A DNA stretch of 64,000 bases. Origin: Mucilaginibacter boryungensis. Lineage in GTDB: Bacteria > Bacteroidota > Bacteroidia > Sphingobacteriales > Sphingobacteriaceae. The stretch is from contig NZ_JADFFM010000002.1 in the NCBI RefSeq assembly GCF_015221995.1, positions 682,001 through 746,000 on the forward strand, written 5' to 3'. Below are positions 28,235 to 37,688 of this stretch, piece by piece. Each line of letters starts with the position of its first letter. Position 1 is the first letter of the stretch. Under the pieces are notes generated by a model. That model saw only the letters and a program-made list of their open reading frames with translations, was not told the origin of the DNA and ran no database searches. The position numbers and the translations under genes are program-made.

Positions 28235-29377
28235 TTACTCAATATTTAGCGAATCTATTAAACTAAAAACATTTTTTTCAAATGCCGGCAAAGAGAAATT
28301 GTCAAGTGCTCGCTTTTTACCGGCTTCTCCCATATTTATTCGTAAAGTAGGGTCTTCAATTATTGCTGATATACTATCAACGGCTTGTTCTGCATTATCC
28401 CAGGGTATCAAAGCACCGGTTTTGCCTTGCTGTACCATTTCTATAGCTCCACCATGTTTTGTAGCAACTACAGGCTTGCCAGCCGCCATTGCCTCTAATA
28501 TCACCGTTGGCAGCGGATCTGGCAGAATGGAAGGTAAAATAAAGATGTCTAGTCCTTTTAATATATATGGAATATCGGTCCGATAGCCTAAGTTATATAC
28601 GTTCTTTTCTAACTTATTATTATCAATTATTTGCTTTATCTCATCGTAAAGGTATTCATAACCCGGATACACATCGCCAACCATAACAAATTTAACGTTA
28701 GGGTACTTTTTGCACAACAAAGTGGTTATTTCCAAAAAATATTTTTGACCTTTCCATAAGTTAACCCGGCCAATCATCCCAATAAGTATATCGTCATTGG
28801 TTAACTGCAATTCATCACGCAAACCGTCTTCGGCATTAATAATAGGCTGGTAATCTATCCCATTATAAACCGTGTGAATAATATTTGCATCCAGATATTT
28901 TTCCCAATGTTTTTTTACTTCGTTTGAAACAACGATCACCAAATCGGCAAATTTCTTTATGTGCCAACCTATAAACTTTGTAAATAAAGCCGGCTTTTCA
29001 ATAATCTCATGAATATGCCATATGTGTTTAATTTTGCAGCTATTTGCTACGTACGCCCCTATTAATACGCCTGTTGTATTTGAGTAAAGTAATTGTATAT
29101 TTTTGCTTTCTACAATTTCTTTTATTTCTCTTTTTGCTTTGGTTAAAGCCCTAACTCTATTAATTAATCCTTTAGGGTTTAGATATTTTCTCCGTAATAT
29201 CCCCATTTTCATAATGATAACCTCAATTCCATGCTCACGTAGCACATCTGCCAAAGGGCCTTCTTCAGAAAGAATCACCGTAACACCATATTTTTTCCTT
29301 AAAAAATCAGCTACTGTGTACAGAATCTTACTTCCTCCATATAAATCGGAAGTACCGTGAAGTATAAGAATATTCAT
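28235..29377 (-). CDS. Glycosyltransferase family 4 (GT-B fold)
   Basis: The 380-residue product starts MNILILHGTSDLYGGSKILY, the acceptor-side Rossmann half of GT4 enzymes. The donor-binding half shows IGMIGRVNLWKGQKYFLE and the ILPSILPDPLPTVILEAMAAG segment with the retaining-enzyme Glu pair. It lies 9 bases downstream of the family-2 glycosyltransferase. It adds one sugar of the repeat unit; which one cannot be read. A + strand reading at its end is a shadow. Confidence 0.9.
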   Translation of the reverse strand: MNILILHGTSDLYGGSKILYTVADFLRKKYGVTVILSEEGPLADVLREHGIEVIIMKMGILRRKYLNPKGLINRVRALTKAKREIKEIVESKNIQLLYSNTTGVLIGAYVANSCKIKHIWHIHEIIEKPALFTKFIGWHIKKFADLVIVVSNEVKKHWEKYLDANIIHTVYNGIDYQPIINAEDGLRDELQLTNDDILIGMIGRVNLWKGQKYFLEITTLLCKKYPNVKFVMVGDVYPGYEYLYDEIKQIIDNNKLEKNVYNLGYRTDIPYILKGLDIFILPSILPDPLPTVILEAMAAGKPVVATKHGGAIEMVQQGKTGALIPWDNAEQAVDSISAIIEDPTLRINMGEAGKKRALDNFSLPAFEKNVFSLIDSLNIE

Positions 29378-29386
29378 ATTGCGTAA

Positions 29387-30163
29387 TTAAACTGATTTTC
29401 TGAAATAAGCATTTATCTGTAATTTAGCTAACAACTTTTTACCGAAAAGCTTAATTACAAGATAGAAGTAATGGGTGTTGGCCATTAACCAATTACTATT
29501 TGTAGCAACTAAAAGTATGTCCCGATGTTCTTTTAAAGCTTTATAGCCCGCACTTACGCCGCCATCTCGCATTTTAACAGTTACGGCATTTACAAAGCCT
29601 GCTTTTAATTGATCCTGTGCACGTAATAAAAGCTCGTAATCTCCATTGATCCTAAAATCAAGATTATAATTTCCATATTGTTTGAAGTAGGCGCTATTAT
29701 GTAAAGAGCCTGGATGAGCAAGGTGATTAGTTTTTTTAAATTCATCCCATTTCCATGGGCATCCCTTTGTGCGAATAACGGTTTCACCATCCTGCTTTAC
29801 AAGGATCAATTTCGAACACACAAAATCGAAATCTGTACCTACTTGAATGAAATATTTTGAATATGCTGTTAAGGCCCCTGGCAATAATACATCATCACTT
29901 CCCAAAAAAGCAATCCAGTCTCCTGTGGCCTTTTCAATTCCTTTATTCCATGCATCATAAATGCCATTGTCCTTTTCACTTATCCAATACGCTATGTGTT
30001 TTTCATACTTTTTAATTACGGCAATCGTATCGTCGGTAGACCTCCCATCAATTATGATAAGCTCATAATTACTATAATCTTGGCTAATTACGCTTTCAAT
30101 TAATCCCTGCAAGTATTTCTCACCATTAAAAACAGCAGTTATAATTGATATTTTGTTGTCCAT
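29387..30163 (-). CDS. Glycosyltransferase family 2 (WcaE-like)
   Basis: The 258-residue GT-A glycosyltransferase shows ISIITAVFNGEKYLQGLIESV, the first nucleotide-binding DGRSTDDT, and the metal-binding FLGSDD motif (DxD equivalent). The overall form resembles WcaE of the colanic acid cluster, which has been linked to fucose transfer; as gmd/fcl are present, a fucosyltransferase is a reasonable guess but not proven. No transmembrane segments, so peripheral on the cytosolic face. Confidence 0.88.
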   Translation of the reverse strand: MDNKISIITAVFNGEKYLQGLIESVISQDYSNYELIIIDGRSTDDTIAVIKKYEKHIAYWISEKDNGIYDAWNKGIEKATGDWIAFLGSDDVLLPGALTAYSKYFIQVGTDFDFVCSKLILVKQDGETVIRTKGCPWKWDEFKKTNHLAHPGSLHNSAYFKQYGNYNLDFRINGDYELLLRAQDQLKAGFVNAVTVKMRDGGVSAGYKALKEHRDILLVATNSNWLMANTHYFYLVIKLFGKKLLAKLQINAYFRKSV

Positions 30164-30215
30164 TTATTTAAGATCAAATCATATAATATTTTCATATTCC
30201 TATTATTTACAATAT

Positions 30216-31430
30216 TTACGAAATATTGGTTTTGCTTTGCTGATTTGGCACACTTTGAAAGCGTACAAATGATGAAAAAACAAAAATAAAGAAAAATGGC
30301 GTACCGCTAATGGGTTCGGAAATAATAGAAAATACAATTATCAGGAAAAAGAGCGGTCTCTCGAACTTATTGTTGTTAACTATTTGGTTTTTATATAGGC
30401 CATATAACATATATAATCCCATTGGGATACCAAACCATGCTAAAATTTGTAACAATCCGTTAGTGTAGCCGCCACTTAAATCGCCTTGGGTTTCAAGATA
30501 GCCAGAGGTAAAGAGATCAGCTTCTATATTTCCAACAAATTTTTTCGTTAATAAGTATTTAGCATCAAATACTCCGTGCCCTAACAAAGGCTTCTCTTGT
30601 ATAAGTTGCATACCAATCAAATAATCGCGGTAGCGGGCTATGCCAGAAGTATTATCGGATCCGATTTTTGCTTGAACGTTTCTCCATACAAAAAAAACGC
30701 CGCCCGACAACATTAGGGTGATTATAAGCAACAGAATTACCCTTTGCTTATGCGTTTTATAATAAAAAACCAAATAAAAGAAATAATTAACTGACAAACA
30801 GATATATCCTGTAGTAGAACCGGATGATATAATAGCTAAAACAATTAATGCTATAAGTAAAGTTGGCTTTTTTAATTTAATACTCAAAAATAAAAAAATA
30901 TTTAAAAAAAGCTGTAGCAAACCTGGTTCCCAAAAAATCCCAGTGTTTCTGCCAGGGTTTAAAACATCGGCCGTTACATAAAATAGATAAAAAAATGTTT
31001 TGTAAGGGTAATCGAACGCTTTAGTTAATGAAAAAAGATTCGGCCCTATTAAAAAAAGGGCCATACCTATACAGGAGTGTATAAAAACAATCGTAAGTAC
31101 GTTATATAAATCTAATTTAAACTGAACAATGCCTTTTTTACGGTACCAAGCTAAAAAAACATACGATTCTATTACAATCAGGCACATAAATAACGACCTC
31201 GCAAACGATGAATCGGGGTTTACTAATTTAGTAAGTAATATAAACACCAGTGATGACAATAGTATGCTGGCATCTTTTTTATCCATTAACAAGAATCCCT
31301 TACGGCATAAATAAATCACAAGCAATGCAAGGAAAGTGCCTTGCCCTCCAAAAAAACGTATTCCGCAACTTTGGATAATTATAAGTCCTACTGGAAGTAT
31401 ATTTTTATTAAAAAAATAATGACTCTTCAT
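30216..31430 (-). CDS. wzy: Wzy-type O-antigen/polysaccharide polymerase
   Basis: The 404-residue integral membrane protein has about 10-11 hydrophobic segments and a large periplasmic loop in the second half carrying IARYRDYLIGMQLIQEKPLLGHGVFDAKY. The PLLGHG motif is typical of Wzy/WaaL polymerases and ligases. It has the weak sequence conservation expected of Wzy. In the Wzx/Wzy route it would link repeat units in the periplasm. The presence of Wzx, Wza and Wzc genes supports polymerase rather than ligase, though the two cannot be told apart by sequence alone. Confidence 0.78.
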   Translation of the reverse strand: MKSHYFFNKNILPVGLIIIQSCGIRFFGGQGTFLALLVIYLCRKGFLLMDKKDASILLSSLVFILLTKLVNPDSSFARSLFMCLIVIESYVFLAWYRKKGIVQFKLDLYNVLTIVFIHSCIGMALFLIGPNLFSLTKAFDYPYKTFFYLFYVTADVLNPGRNTGIFWEPGLLQLFLNIFLFLSIKLKKPTLLIALIVLAIISSGSTTGYICLSVNYFFYLVFYYKTHKQRVILLLIITLMLSGGVFFVWRNVQAKIGSDNTSGIARYRDYLIGMQLIQEKPLLGHGVFDAKYLLTKKFVGNIEADLFTSGYLETQGDLSGGYTNGLLQILAWFGIPMGLYMLYGLYKNQIVNNNKFERPLFFLIIVFSIISEPISGTPFFFIFVFSSFVRFQSVPNQQSKTNIS

Positions 31431-31545
31431 TTAATATATTCACATATTTGTCTATGTGCTGGCTTAGCGGAGATAAAGATGGCACAAGCATATCTTTAAA
31501 TTATATGCAAATGATAGATTAACATAGCTTGTATACTAATATTAA

Positions 31546-31560
31546 AAGGCAAATCGCCTT
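31546..31560 (-). terminator. Short hairpin after the nucleotidyltransferase gene
   Basis: AAGGC (31546-31550) pairs with GCCTT (31556-31560) with a five-base loop, then a T-rich stretch on the minus strand. It is small and lies 3 bases beyond the stop codon, so it could mark a partial stop within the cluster. No gene lies in 31431-31563. Confidence 0.3.
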
Positions 31561-31563
31561 ATG

Positions 31564-32283
31564 TTATATTACTGGTACTTTAAACATTTGTTTCGCTAAC
31601 AAATAGTCAGCTTCGAAATCAACTTCTATAAAATCAGCATCTTGAATATCATAAGCCCTTACATCTAGTTGTTTATTAATTGCTATTTGCACTACAGCTT
31701 CCATATAAAAGTCAAGGTTATTAGTCATAAATAACTCCTTTGATGCTTTTGTTATAAATGGGATGATTGATGACGAGAACTTGGCAATGCCTAAAAATTC
31801 ACCATCGGCTGCAGTACCTTCCATCGTTTTATTAATTTCCACCAATCGACCGGCGGCATCAATAACAACTTTCATCTCTTCTTCGCCGCATTCTTTCTTT
31901 TTATAAGGCATTACGATATCTCCTGAAGCATGCATTAATTTTTCCCAAACGGAATACTCTACAAGAGTATCTGCGTGGAGAAATAAAAAATCGTCATTTA
32001 TTTTTTGTAAAGCTATGTACAAGGAACCTAACACATTACAAGTACTCCAAAACGGGTTATACACGCAATTGACCTTGCTATACTTTCTTACATGATCTTC
32101 TACTTTTTGAGTATTAAATCCGGTTACAATCTCGATACTATCAACATTTAATTTTTGCAGTATCGCTATATTATAGTCAAGTAGCGTACCGCTATCATTT
32201 AACTTTAATAATGATTTAGGTAAGTCAGTTGTATGGTTACCTAATCGACTGCCTTTACCGGCAGCCATAATAACTCCTATCAT
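31564..32283 (-). CDS. Nucleotidyltransferase, LicC/PntC/IspD-like (sugar- or polyol-phosphate cytidylyltransferase candidate)
   Basis: The 239-residue product opens with the nucleotidyltransferase signature MAAGKGSRLG (6-15), then the LPKSLL motif. The middle has NPFWSTCNVLGSLYIAL, which mirrors the xNN(I/F)YSL region of LicC (phosphocholine cytidylyltransferase) and PntC-type CTP enzymes, and DDFLFLHADT for metal binding. The ATG at 32283 was chosen: its ATGA overlaps the stop of the upstream alcohol dehydrogenase, an arrangement of coupled genes, while a longer frame to 32331 is not conserved. It likely activates a small phosphate compound with CTP for LicD; CTP use is inferred. Confidence 0.72.
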   Translation of the reverse strand: MIGVIMAAGKGSRLGNHTTDLPKSLLKLNDSGTLLDYNIAILQKLNVDSIEIVTGFNTQKVEDHVRKYSKVNCVYNPFWSTCNVLGSLYIALQKINDDFLFLHADTLVEYSVWEKLMHASGDIVMPYKKKECGEEEMKVVIDAAGRLVEINKTMEGTAADGEFLGIAKFSSSIIPFITKASKELFMTNNLDFYMEAVVQIAINKQLDVRAYDIQDADFIEVDFEADYLLAKQMFKVPVI

Positions 32284-33362
32284 ATTGAGTTTTTTAGTAT
32301 ATTTAAAATTGTATCTATTGATTTGTAGCACGGATCAGTATTTAGATTACCAGTCACTTTAGCAGCAATCTGTGCTATATCTGCTTGATTAGCACCTAAC
32401 CACATTAAATTGTAATCTATTTGTAAATCCTGTTTTAGCAATTGTATTTTGGCGATTAACTTATCGACAGTTAAACCCAAGTCGTTAGCTAACATAGCAA
32501 ATTTGTCGGTAGTAGATACCTCCTTAAGCCATCCCTTGTATAATACAATAAGACCCTGTGCATGCGTTGTATTAGTAAATGGTCCTAACGCATATTGTAT
32601 TCGATGAGGTAAGCATGTTGTACTTAAGGCTAGGTTAGCTCCCATCATTGTTGCTGCTATAGCCATTTTTTGCAAAGCTATTTGATTTTTGCTTACAGCT
32701 TTTTTTAAATTAGTAAAAACAACATTAATAGAAGCAACAGATTGGTATTCAACAATTGGGGATGAGGCAGTAGATACATAGGTTTCGATAGCATGTGTTA
32801 AACAATCAAATCCAACCTCCGCAATCAACTTAGCTGGGGCAAACGCATAAAGATCTATATCCAACAATACTTTATTAGGTTGCAGCAATTCCCCCCGTAT
32901 CCCGCCTTTTACACCTGCATTTTTATCATAAATAATTGCTCCATAGGATAGTTCTGCACCTGTACCCGCAGTGGTAGGAACGGCATAAACTGGTATGTTT
33001 GTAGTAGGCAATTCTTGTCTACTGTAAAAAAAGTCAATAATAGTTTTACCTTGCCAACCAATAGATAAAGCTTTAGCCGAATCAATCACTGAGCCTCCGC
33101 CTATGGCGATGATTAAATCAGGTTTTGCCACTGTATCAATCAAGTATTGCAAATCATCAATTGGGGCATCTGGTTTAATTTTATTAAAAACAGTTGTTTT
33201 ATACGTTTCCGATACATTCTCTATGAAATGGAGAACACAAGGATGGGCATGTACAGTTGGACTGCTTAATACCAATATGTGTTTAACATCCGTATCTATA
33301 TAATTAACTAAATCTTTTAATTTACTAATGATAACATTAGGCGATAACTTATATATACTCAT
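32280..33362 (-). CDS. Iron-type alcohol dehydrogenase (Fe-ADH family)
   Basis: The 360-residue protein of the iron-containing alcohol dehydrogenase superfamily carries the nucleotide motif GGGS (88-91) and PTTAGTGAE (129-137). The four metal ligands are intact: Asp186 and His190 in GFDCLTHAIE, His253 in CLPHRI, and His267 in NTTHAQG. Relatives reduce phosphonoacetaldehyde or small aldehydes, or oxidise polyols. Here it is fixed between an FGGY kinase and a LicC-like nucleotidyltransferase, overlapping the latter by 4 bases (ATGA), so it probably reduces or oxidises a phosphorylated intermediate of that pathway. Confidence 0.85.
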   Translation of the reverse strand: MSIYKLSPNVIISKLKDLVNYIDTDVKHILVLSSPTVHAHPCVLHFIENVSETYKTTVFNKIKPDAPIDDLQYLIDTVAKPDLIIAIGGGSVIDSAKALSIGWQGKTIIDFFYSRQELPTTNIPVYAVPTTAGTGAELSYGAIIYDKNAGVKGGIRGELLQPNKVLLDIDLYAFAPAKLIAEVGFDCLTHAIETYVSTASSPIVEYQSVASINVVFTNLKKAVSKNQIALQKMAIAATMMGANLALSTTCLPHRIQYALGPFTNTTHAQGLIVLYKGWLKEVSTTDKFAMLANDLGLTVDKLIAKIQLLKQDLQIDYNLMWLGANQADIAQIAAKVTGNLNTDPCYKSIDTILNILKNSI

Positions 33363-34876
33363 AAGTTTCTTACGATTTCGTTTTCATGTACAATTTTACT
33401 GCGCAGTATGACTTTATGCCTATCGTATAACGGTAATAACTGGGTGTTTAACTGTCTATACAGGTCAAAGTATTGGTTATATATTTTATTTCTTTTTTCT
33501 GACGGGTATATTGTTTTCCTTATTTTTACAACTTGCTTAATTGCATCTTGTAAAGAACTATATATTCCTGAGGCAATGCCCATTAAAATAAAAGCGCCGA
33601 TAGACGTACTTTCAAAGTTATCAACAACATGAACAGGTTTATTACAAACATCTGCTTTTATTTGATTTATAGTGTCAAATCTGGCCAATCCACCGCTAAC
33701 AGAAATCGTTTCAACGGGTACTACATCATTTTCTATTAATTCTATCAGATCTCTTGTTACATATGCTGTAGATTCAAATACTGCCCGGGTAAAATCTTTT
33801 ATGGTTGTGCTTCGGTTTATACCAAAGAAAGTGGCGGATGCATTAGGGGCTATAAAAGGTGACCGTTCACCCAAGAGATAAGGTAAAAATACTATCCCCC
33901 CACTTCCAATCGATGAAAGTTGGGCTTGATTTTCCATTTGAAAATACACGTCGTTACCATCGTTTTCAAAAAAGGCTTGCTTACACCATTCTATTAAACC
34001 GCCACCTAGATTATTAGATGATCCTATTATATATTTATTTAAAAAATCAAACGATTGTGCAAGTAATACCTTATTACTTGAATTGAGCGGTGTATCTCTT
34101 ATTAAACGTACAGAAGTTACTGTACCAGAAACATCGCACGCATTAGTTGGCTCACCATTACCCGACCCTATTACCGCACAAATCGCATCGTAAGTGGTTA
34201 AAACAAATTGACAATCCTTATTGAATTTATATTTGGTAATAATATCCCCATCCACAGGCAGTATACTTCCAATGTTTAAGATTGTAGGTAGCGTATCAAT
34301 TCTGATGCCCATTGCATGTACAACTTCTTTCTGATATACACCATCTATGCTCAAGGCTTTACTGGCATTAAGGGTATCTGTAAATATCTGCTTAGTAAAA
34401 TAATAGTTCAATAACTCTGCTGCACCTAACCAATAAGCTACCCTGACAAAAATTTCCGGATAGTTATCCTTAAACCACATTGCTTTAGGTATTAGCGACG
34501 ATACAGGACAGATCATATCTTTTTTTATGTTTTTTACAGAGAGATACTGCTGTATTATATCCACTTGTGGCAAAGCACGTTTATCAGAAACCATTAATAC
34601 TTTGGTTATGGGATAAAATGCTTCATCAACGCCTAAAATACATGATGAACTTGTTGCAACTGTTACTCGCAAAATCTTATGGCTCAAATCTGTATTTTGA
34701 GCCATATCGCTCAGTATCTTATCAAGCAGCAGAAGCCATTCTGTTGCGTCCTGTTCAACTCTTTCCAAAAAAAGATAAGTGTGTACCGGGTAAGATTTTG
34801 CATATACCTGATCGCCTGAATTGTCAAATACTATCCCCCTGATAGACTTTAATCCCAAATTAATAACCAGATTCAT
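33359..34876 (-). CDS. FGGY-family carbohydrate kinase
   Basis: The 505-residue kinase has the actin-like fold of the FGGY family. The N-terminal domain begins LVINLGLKSIRGIVFD; the middle TTYDAICAVIGSG holds the catalytic Asp region; the C-terminal domain shows FLPYLLGERSPF, TAYVTRDLIELIE and SGGLARFDTINQIKADV. Family members phosphorylate glycerol, xylulose, ribulose or other ketoses and polyols. It overlaps the downstream dehydrogenase by 4 bases and sits one base after the aldolase gene. The substrate is likely a small ketose or polyol for the LicD pathway; that is an inference from context. Confidence 0.87.
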   Translation of the reverse strand: MNLVINLGLKSIRGIVFDNSGDQVYAKSYPVHTYLFLERVEQDATEWLLLLDKILSDMAQNTDLSHKILRVTVATSSSCILGVDEAFYPITKVLMVSDKRALPQVDIIQQYLSVKNIKKDMICPVSSLIPKAMWFKDNYPEIFVRVAYWLGAAELLNYYFTKQIFTDTLNASKALSIDGVYQKEVVHAMGIRIDTLPTILNIGSILPVDGDIITKYKFNKDCQFVLTTYDAICAVIGSGNGEPTNACDVSGTVTSVRLIRDTPLNSSNKVLLAQSFDFLNKYIIGSSNNLGGGLIEWCKQAFFENDGNDVYFQMENQAQLSSIGSGGIVFLPYLLGERSPFIAPNASATFFGINRSTTIKDFTRAVFESTAYVTRDLIELIENDVVPVETISVSGGLARFDTINQIKADVCNKPVHVVDNFESTSIGAFILMGIASGIYSSLQDAIKQVVKIRKTIYPSEKRNKIYNQYFDLYRQLNTQLLPLYDRHKVILRSKIVHENEIVRNL

Positions 34877-34877
34877 T

Positions 34878-35693
34878 TCAGATACTAAATTTTAAAATAT
34901 AGGTTTCATAAAATGGAACAAGCCTTTCTGTTATAAATTGTGAAAATTTAAACTCATCGTAAGTTTTACTTTTATTACTATATTCACTTAAAAGCTTATT
35001 ATATTCTATTTTTAATGCAGTAGACACATTAATTTTTACTACGCCGTACTCTATAGCTTGACGCACCATCTCATCCGGCATACCCGTTCCACCATGTAAT
35101 ACCAGGGGGGTTAAACCAAGTACCTTTTGTGCCTCAAGGAGTTTTTCAATTTTTATCCCTTCAGTAGACGAATAAACACCGTGCGCATTTCCTATGCCAA
35201 GCGCCAGCAAATCAAATTGCGCGCTTTTAGAAAAGGTGTCTAATTCTTGTATGGAATAATAATTTCCAGTCTCTATACCTACCCCATCTTCAATACCCGT
35301 AATTGCTCCCAATTCTGCTTCAAGCATGCTATTGTGTTTTGCGGCATATTGATACATTTTATTGGTTATGTTAATATTTTCATGAAGAGGTAATGATGAA
35401 CCATCAAACATCACCGAGGCAAACCCTGCATCTATACATTGCTCTATTAGCTTAGGATTTAAACAATGATCAAGGTGAAAATAACAAAAATCACACTGGT
35501 ATTTCTGAATTAATCTAAAAAGATCAAAGCTTTCGTGAAAATATGGGATATATTTTGCTGAAAATTGTGCAATTACCGGAGTATCGTTTTTTTTTGCAGC
35601 AAAATATAAAGCATTTAACTGATAAATATTTTGAACATTGAATGCGATCAATGCTTTCTTTTTTTCTAAGAAATCGTTTACAACAATTCTCAT
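34878..35693 (-). CDS. Class II (zinc) ketose-bisphosphate aldolase family protein
   Basis: The 271-residue class II aldolase of the Fba/GatY/KbaY type has the zinc site HLDH (73-76; the first metal His with the catalytic Asp75), the second metal His in GNAHGVY (His171), a third His with glycine-rich HGGTG (200-204), and the DHAP-phosphate loop KINVSTA (220-226). It lacks obvious markers of the gluconeogenic FBA and is short like GatY. Directly upstream is LicD with no gap (35694). In this cluster it probably builds or splits a ketose phosphate feeding the kinase/dehydrogenase/cytidylyltransferase set. Confidence 0.85.
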   Translation of the reverse strand: MRIVVNDFLEKKKALIAFNVQNIYQLNALYFAAKKNDTPVIAQFSAKYIPYFHESFDLFRLIQKYQCDFCYFHLDHCLNPKLIEQCIDAGFASVMFDGSSLPLHENINITNKMYQYAAKHNSMLEAELGAITGIEDGVGIETGNYYSIQELDTFSKSAQFDLLALGIGNAHGVYSSTEGIKIEKLLEAQKVLGLTPLVLHGGTGMPDEMVRQAIEYGVVKINVSTALKIEYNKLLSEYSNKSKTYDEFKFSQFITERLVPFYETYILKFSI

Positions 35694-36500
35694 TTATATA
35701 TTATTTGTCCAAACTAATGATTCTTTGTGATCGCATGGTAAACAAGGCTCTGGTTGTTCAATGTGATGCGTTGTCCTTTTATTTTCAGGTGGTAATTCCA
35801 TGTAGTTTCCATATTGCCTCGTCAGACTATCATGCCAACCATTTGGTATGGTAACTTCCATATCTTCAAATTTCACACGTATTAGCGGCGTTAATTCTTT
35901 TTTATAAAAAAAGAAACGCCCATAGGTTAGTTGAGCCCAATTATGTAAGTAATTGCATGTATAAACAAGTTTGTTAGGTATGGTGCGGCTTATCCATTTT
36001 AATACCTTGGCTCGGCGTGCATTATTGTTCGTACCTTTTAACAAAAAATTTTGAAGTATGATAAAAAAATTGCTAGGTATAAATGCTTTGTCGTAAACAA
36101 AAATATCTAATTGCAATCCATCATGATATTGGTACTTATTTTTTGTATACCGGCTGTATCTATCACGTAATTTAGCATCAACATAATCACATGCTGGATA
36201 CTTAGGGTCGGTCTCAGTTGTCTGGAAAAAAATATCGCCAGGAAGCAATGGAACCACTTCCGTTACAAAACGTTCATAATTTGCTCGGGTCATCCCTAAA
36301 TCCAAGTCATCATCCCATGGGATAAAGCCTTGATGCCTTATGGCTCCTAAAAGCGATCCGCCTATCAAAAAATATTCGATTTGATGTTCATTACATAAAA
36401 AATCAAATATTTTAAGCATTCTTAACATTACAGCCTGGCATTTTGCTATTCGGGTCTCTGGTCGTAATCTGGTATCAGGAAATAATGTATTAAACTCCAT
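35694..36500 (-). CDS. LicD family protein (phosphocholine/polyol-phosphate transferase)
   Basis: The 268-residue product is a clear LicD-family member. The N-terminal block GGSLLGAIRHQGFIPWDDD (47-65) holds the conserved Gly-Ser and the acidic DDDLD metal site, and LQLDIFVYD (129-137) carries the second Asp. LicD proteins transfer phosphocholine from CDP-choline; the related FKTN/FKRP proteins transfer ribitol-5-phosphate from CDP-ribitol. No choline kinase or transporter is nearby, whereas an aldolase, a sugar kinase, a dehydrogenase and a cytidylyltransferase-like gene follow it, so a polyol-type phosphate is more likely. Confidence 0.9.
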   Translation of the reverse strand: MEFNTLFPDTRLRPETRIAKCQAVMLRMLKIFDFLCNEHQIEYFLIGGSLLGAIRHQGFIPWDDDLDLGMTRANYERFVTEVVPLLPGDIFFQTTETDPKYPACDYVDAKLRDRYSRYTKNKYQYHDGLQLDIFVYDKAFIPSNFFIILQNFLLKGTNNNARRAKVLKWISRTIPNKLVYTCNYLHNWAQLTYGRFFFYKKELTPLIRVKFEDMEVTIPNGWHDSLTRQYGNYMELPPENKRTTHHIEQPEPCLPCDHKESLVWTNNI

Positions 36501-36566
36501 GCACTATTTAAATATTAAATACAACTAAGTGATAGTTGTGCTTTGATCACCGGGGTGGGGTATTTG

Positions 36567-37688
36567 TTATTTACTTTGAAAAATATCTAAAAGTTCTTTT
36601 CCAAAATTTTGAATGTTCCTGGTGTAATCCATGTAAACAGGTTCTGGTTTTTGTTCTAAAACTTTTTCAATGATTTCAGCAAGCATTACTGGGTTATTCG
36701 GTTCAAAGAAACTACAATTTTCAGATATTTGCTCTTTATGAACATCAATGTTACTTACAATTATAAAATGGTTTAGGGCTTTAGCATCTTCAACCACCGT
36801 GCTCCATCCTTCAAAAAGAGATGGTTGTATAATCGCTAATGAATTTTTCATTAACATTAACTGCTCGTCGCGATCAATAAACCCTAAAAAAACGACATTG
36901 CGTTCTATTCCATTTTCTTTCACATATTCCTCAAGCGACGTAAAGTATTCCTTATTTCTACGGTCTTTAGGGCTGCCGGTAAAAACAGCCTGAAAATTGA
37001 GATTCTTTTGCTTAAGAGCCACTATCGCTTCTAAAATAATTTTGTGGTTTTTATGTTTCCAGAATTGGTTAGGTGTCACAAAGTAGTTATTACCAATATT
37101 GTATTTCTCTTTTAAGGTTTCAATTACCACATGTTTATATTCAGGTAAAATGCATGCAAACCTTAGCAATTTAGTTTCGCAAGTATGGTGCGGGTAAAAT
37201 TTCTTAAAATCATTTATTGCATTTTGACTGCTTAATACTACTATGCCTTTGCTTTTTGCAATATATTTATGCCTTTGGGCCCTTGCAATTATTTCCTCTT
37301 TGGAAAACAATTCAGGAAAATAGTATTCCTGAAAATCGGGCACCCAAAAAAAAGATTGCTTACCAAAATGCAAAAACTTAACATAGGGATAAACTACATC
37401 AACTTTATCTTTGAATGAAATTGCACGTCCAAACAATTTTATCCAAATAAAGTTGGCAAGTTTGGTTAAAGCAGAGTGATTATTTACTTCACAAAATTTA
37501 ATATATGGGTAATTAATTTTAATAATATCGTCAATAGGCGATGTTTGATTGTGAAATATGTACAATTCGGGTTTTAGGTCATCATTCAACAGATTTAGCG
37601 CGTTTATTATATTTAACATGTAAATTACACCGCCTGCCCATGTTTTGTAGTTACCAAAAAAGCACAAACCTAATTTTAATCTTTTCAT
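36567..37688 (-). CDS. Glycosyltransferase family 4 (GT-B fold)
   Basis: This 373-residue GT4-type enzyme has its N-terminal half marked by KLGLCFFGNYKTWAGGVIYML, and the donor half shows NYFVTPNQFWKHKNHKIILEAI, VFLGFIDRDEQLMLM and SLFEGWSTVVEDAKALN with the paired Glu. It overlaps the epimerase gene upstream by 4 bases (start/stop ATGA), so translation is coupled. The sugar is not known. It lies upstream of LicD by 66 bases, where no gene is present. Confidence 0.88.
   Translation of the reverse strand: MKRLKLGLCFFGNYKTWAGGVIYMLNIINALNLLNDDLKPELYIFHNQTSPIDDIIKINYPYIKFCEVNNHSALTKLANFIWIKLFGRAISFKDKVDVVYPYVKFLHFGKQSFFWVPDFQEYYFPELFSKEEIIARAQRHKYIAKSKGIVVLSSQNAINDFKKFYPHHTCETKLLRFACILPEYKHVVIETLKEKYNIGNNYFVTPNQFWKHKNHKIILEAIVALKQKNLNFQAVFTGSPKDRRNKEYFTSLEEYVKENGIERNVVFLGFIDRDEQLMLMKNSLAIIQPSLFEGWSTVVEDAKALNHFIIVSNIDVHKEQISENCSFFEPNNPVMLAEIIEKVLEQKPEPVYMDYTRNIQNFGKELLDIFQSK

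Noticed and set aside
31564..36500. 2-Aminoethylphosphonate pathway
   Set aside because: No phosphoenolpyruvate mutase, phosphonopyruvate decarboxylase or aminotransferase is present, although the nucleotidyltransferase and Fe-ADH resemble members of such clusters.
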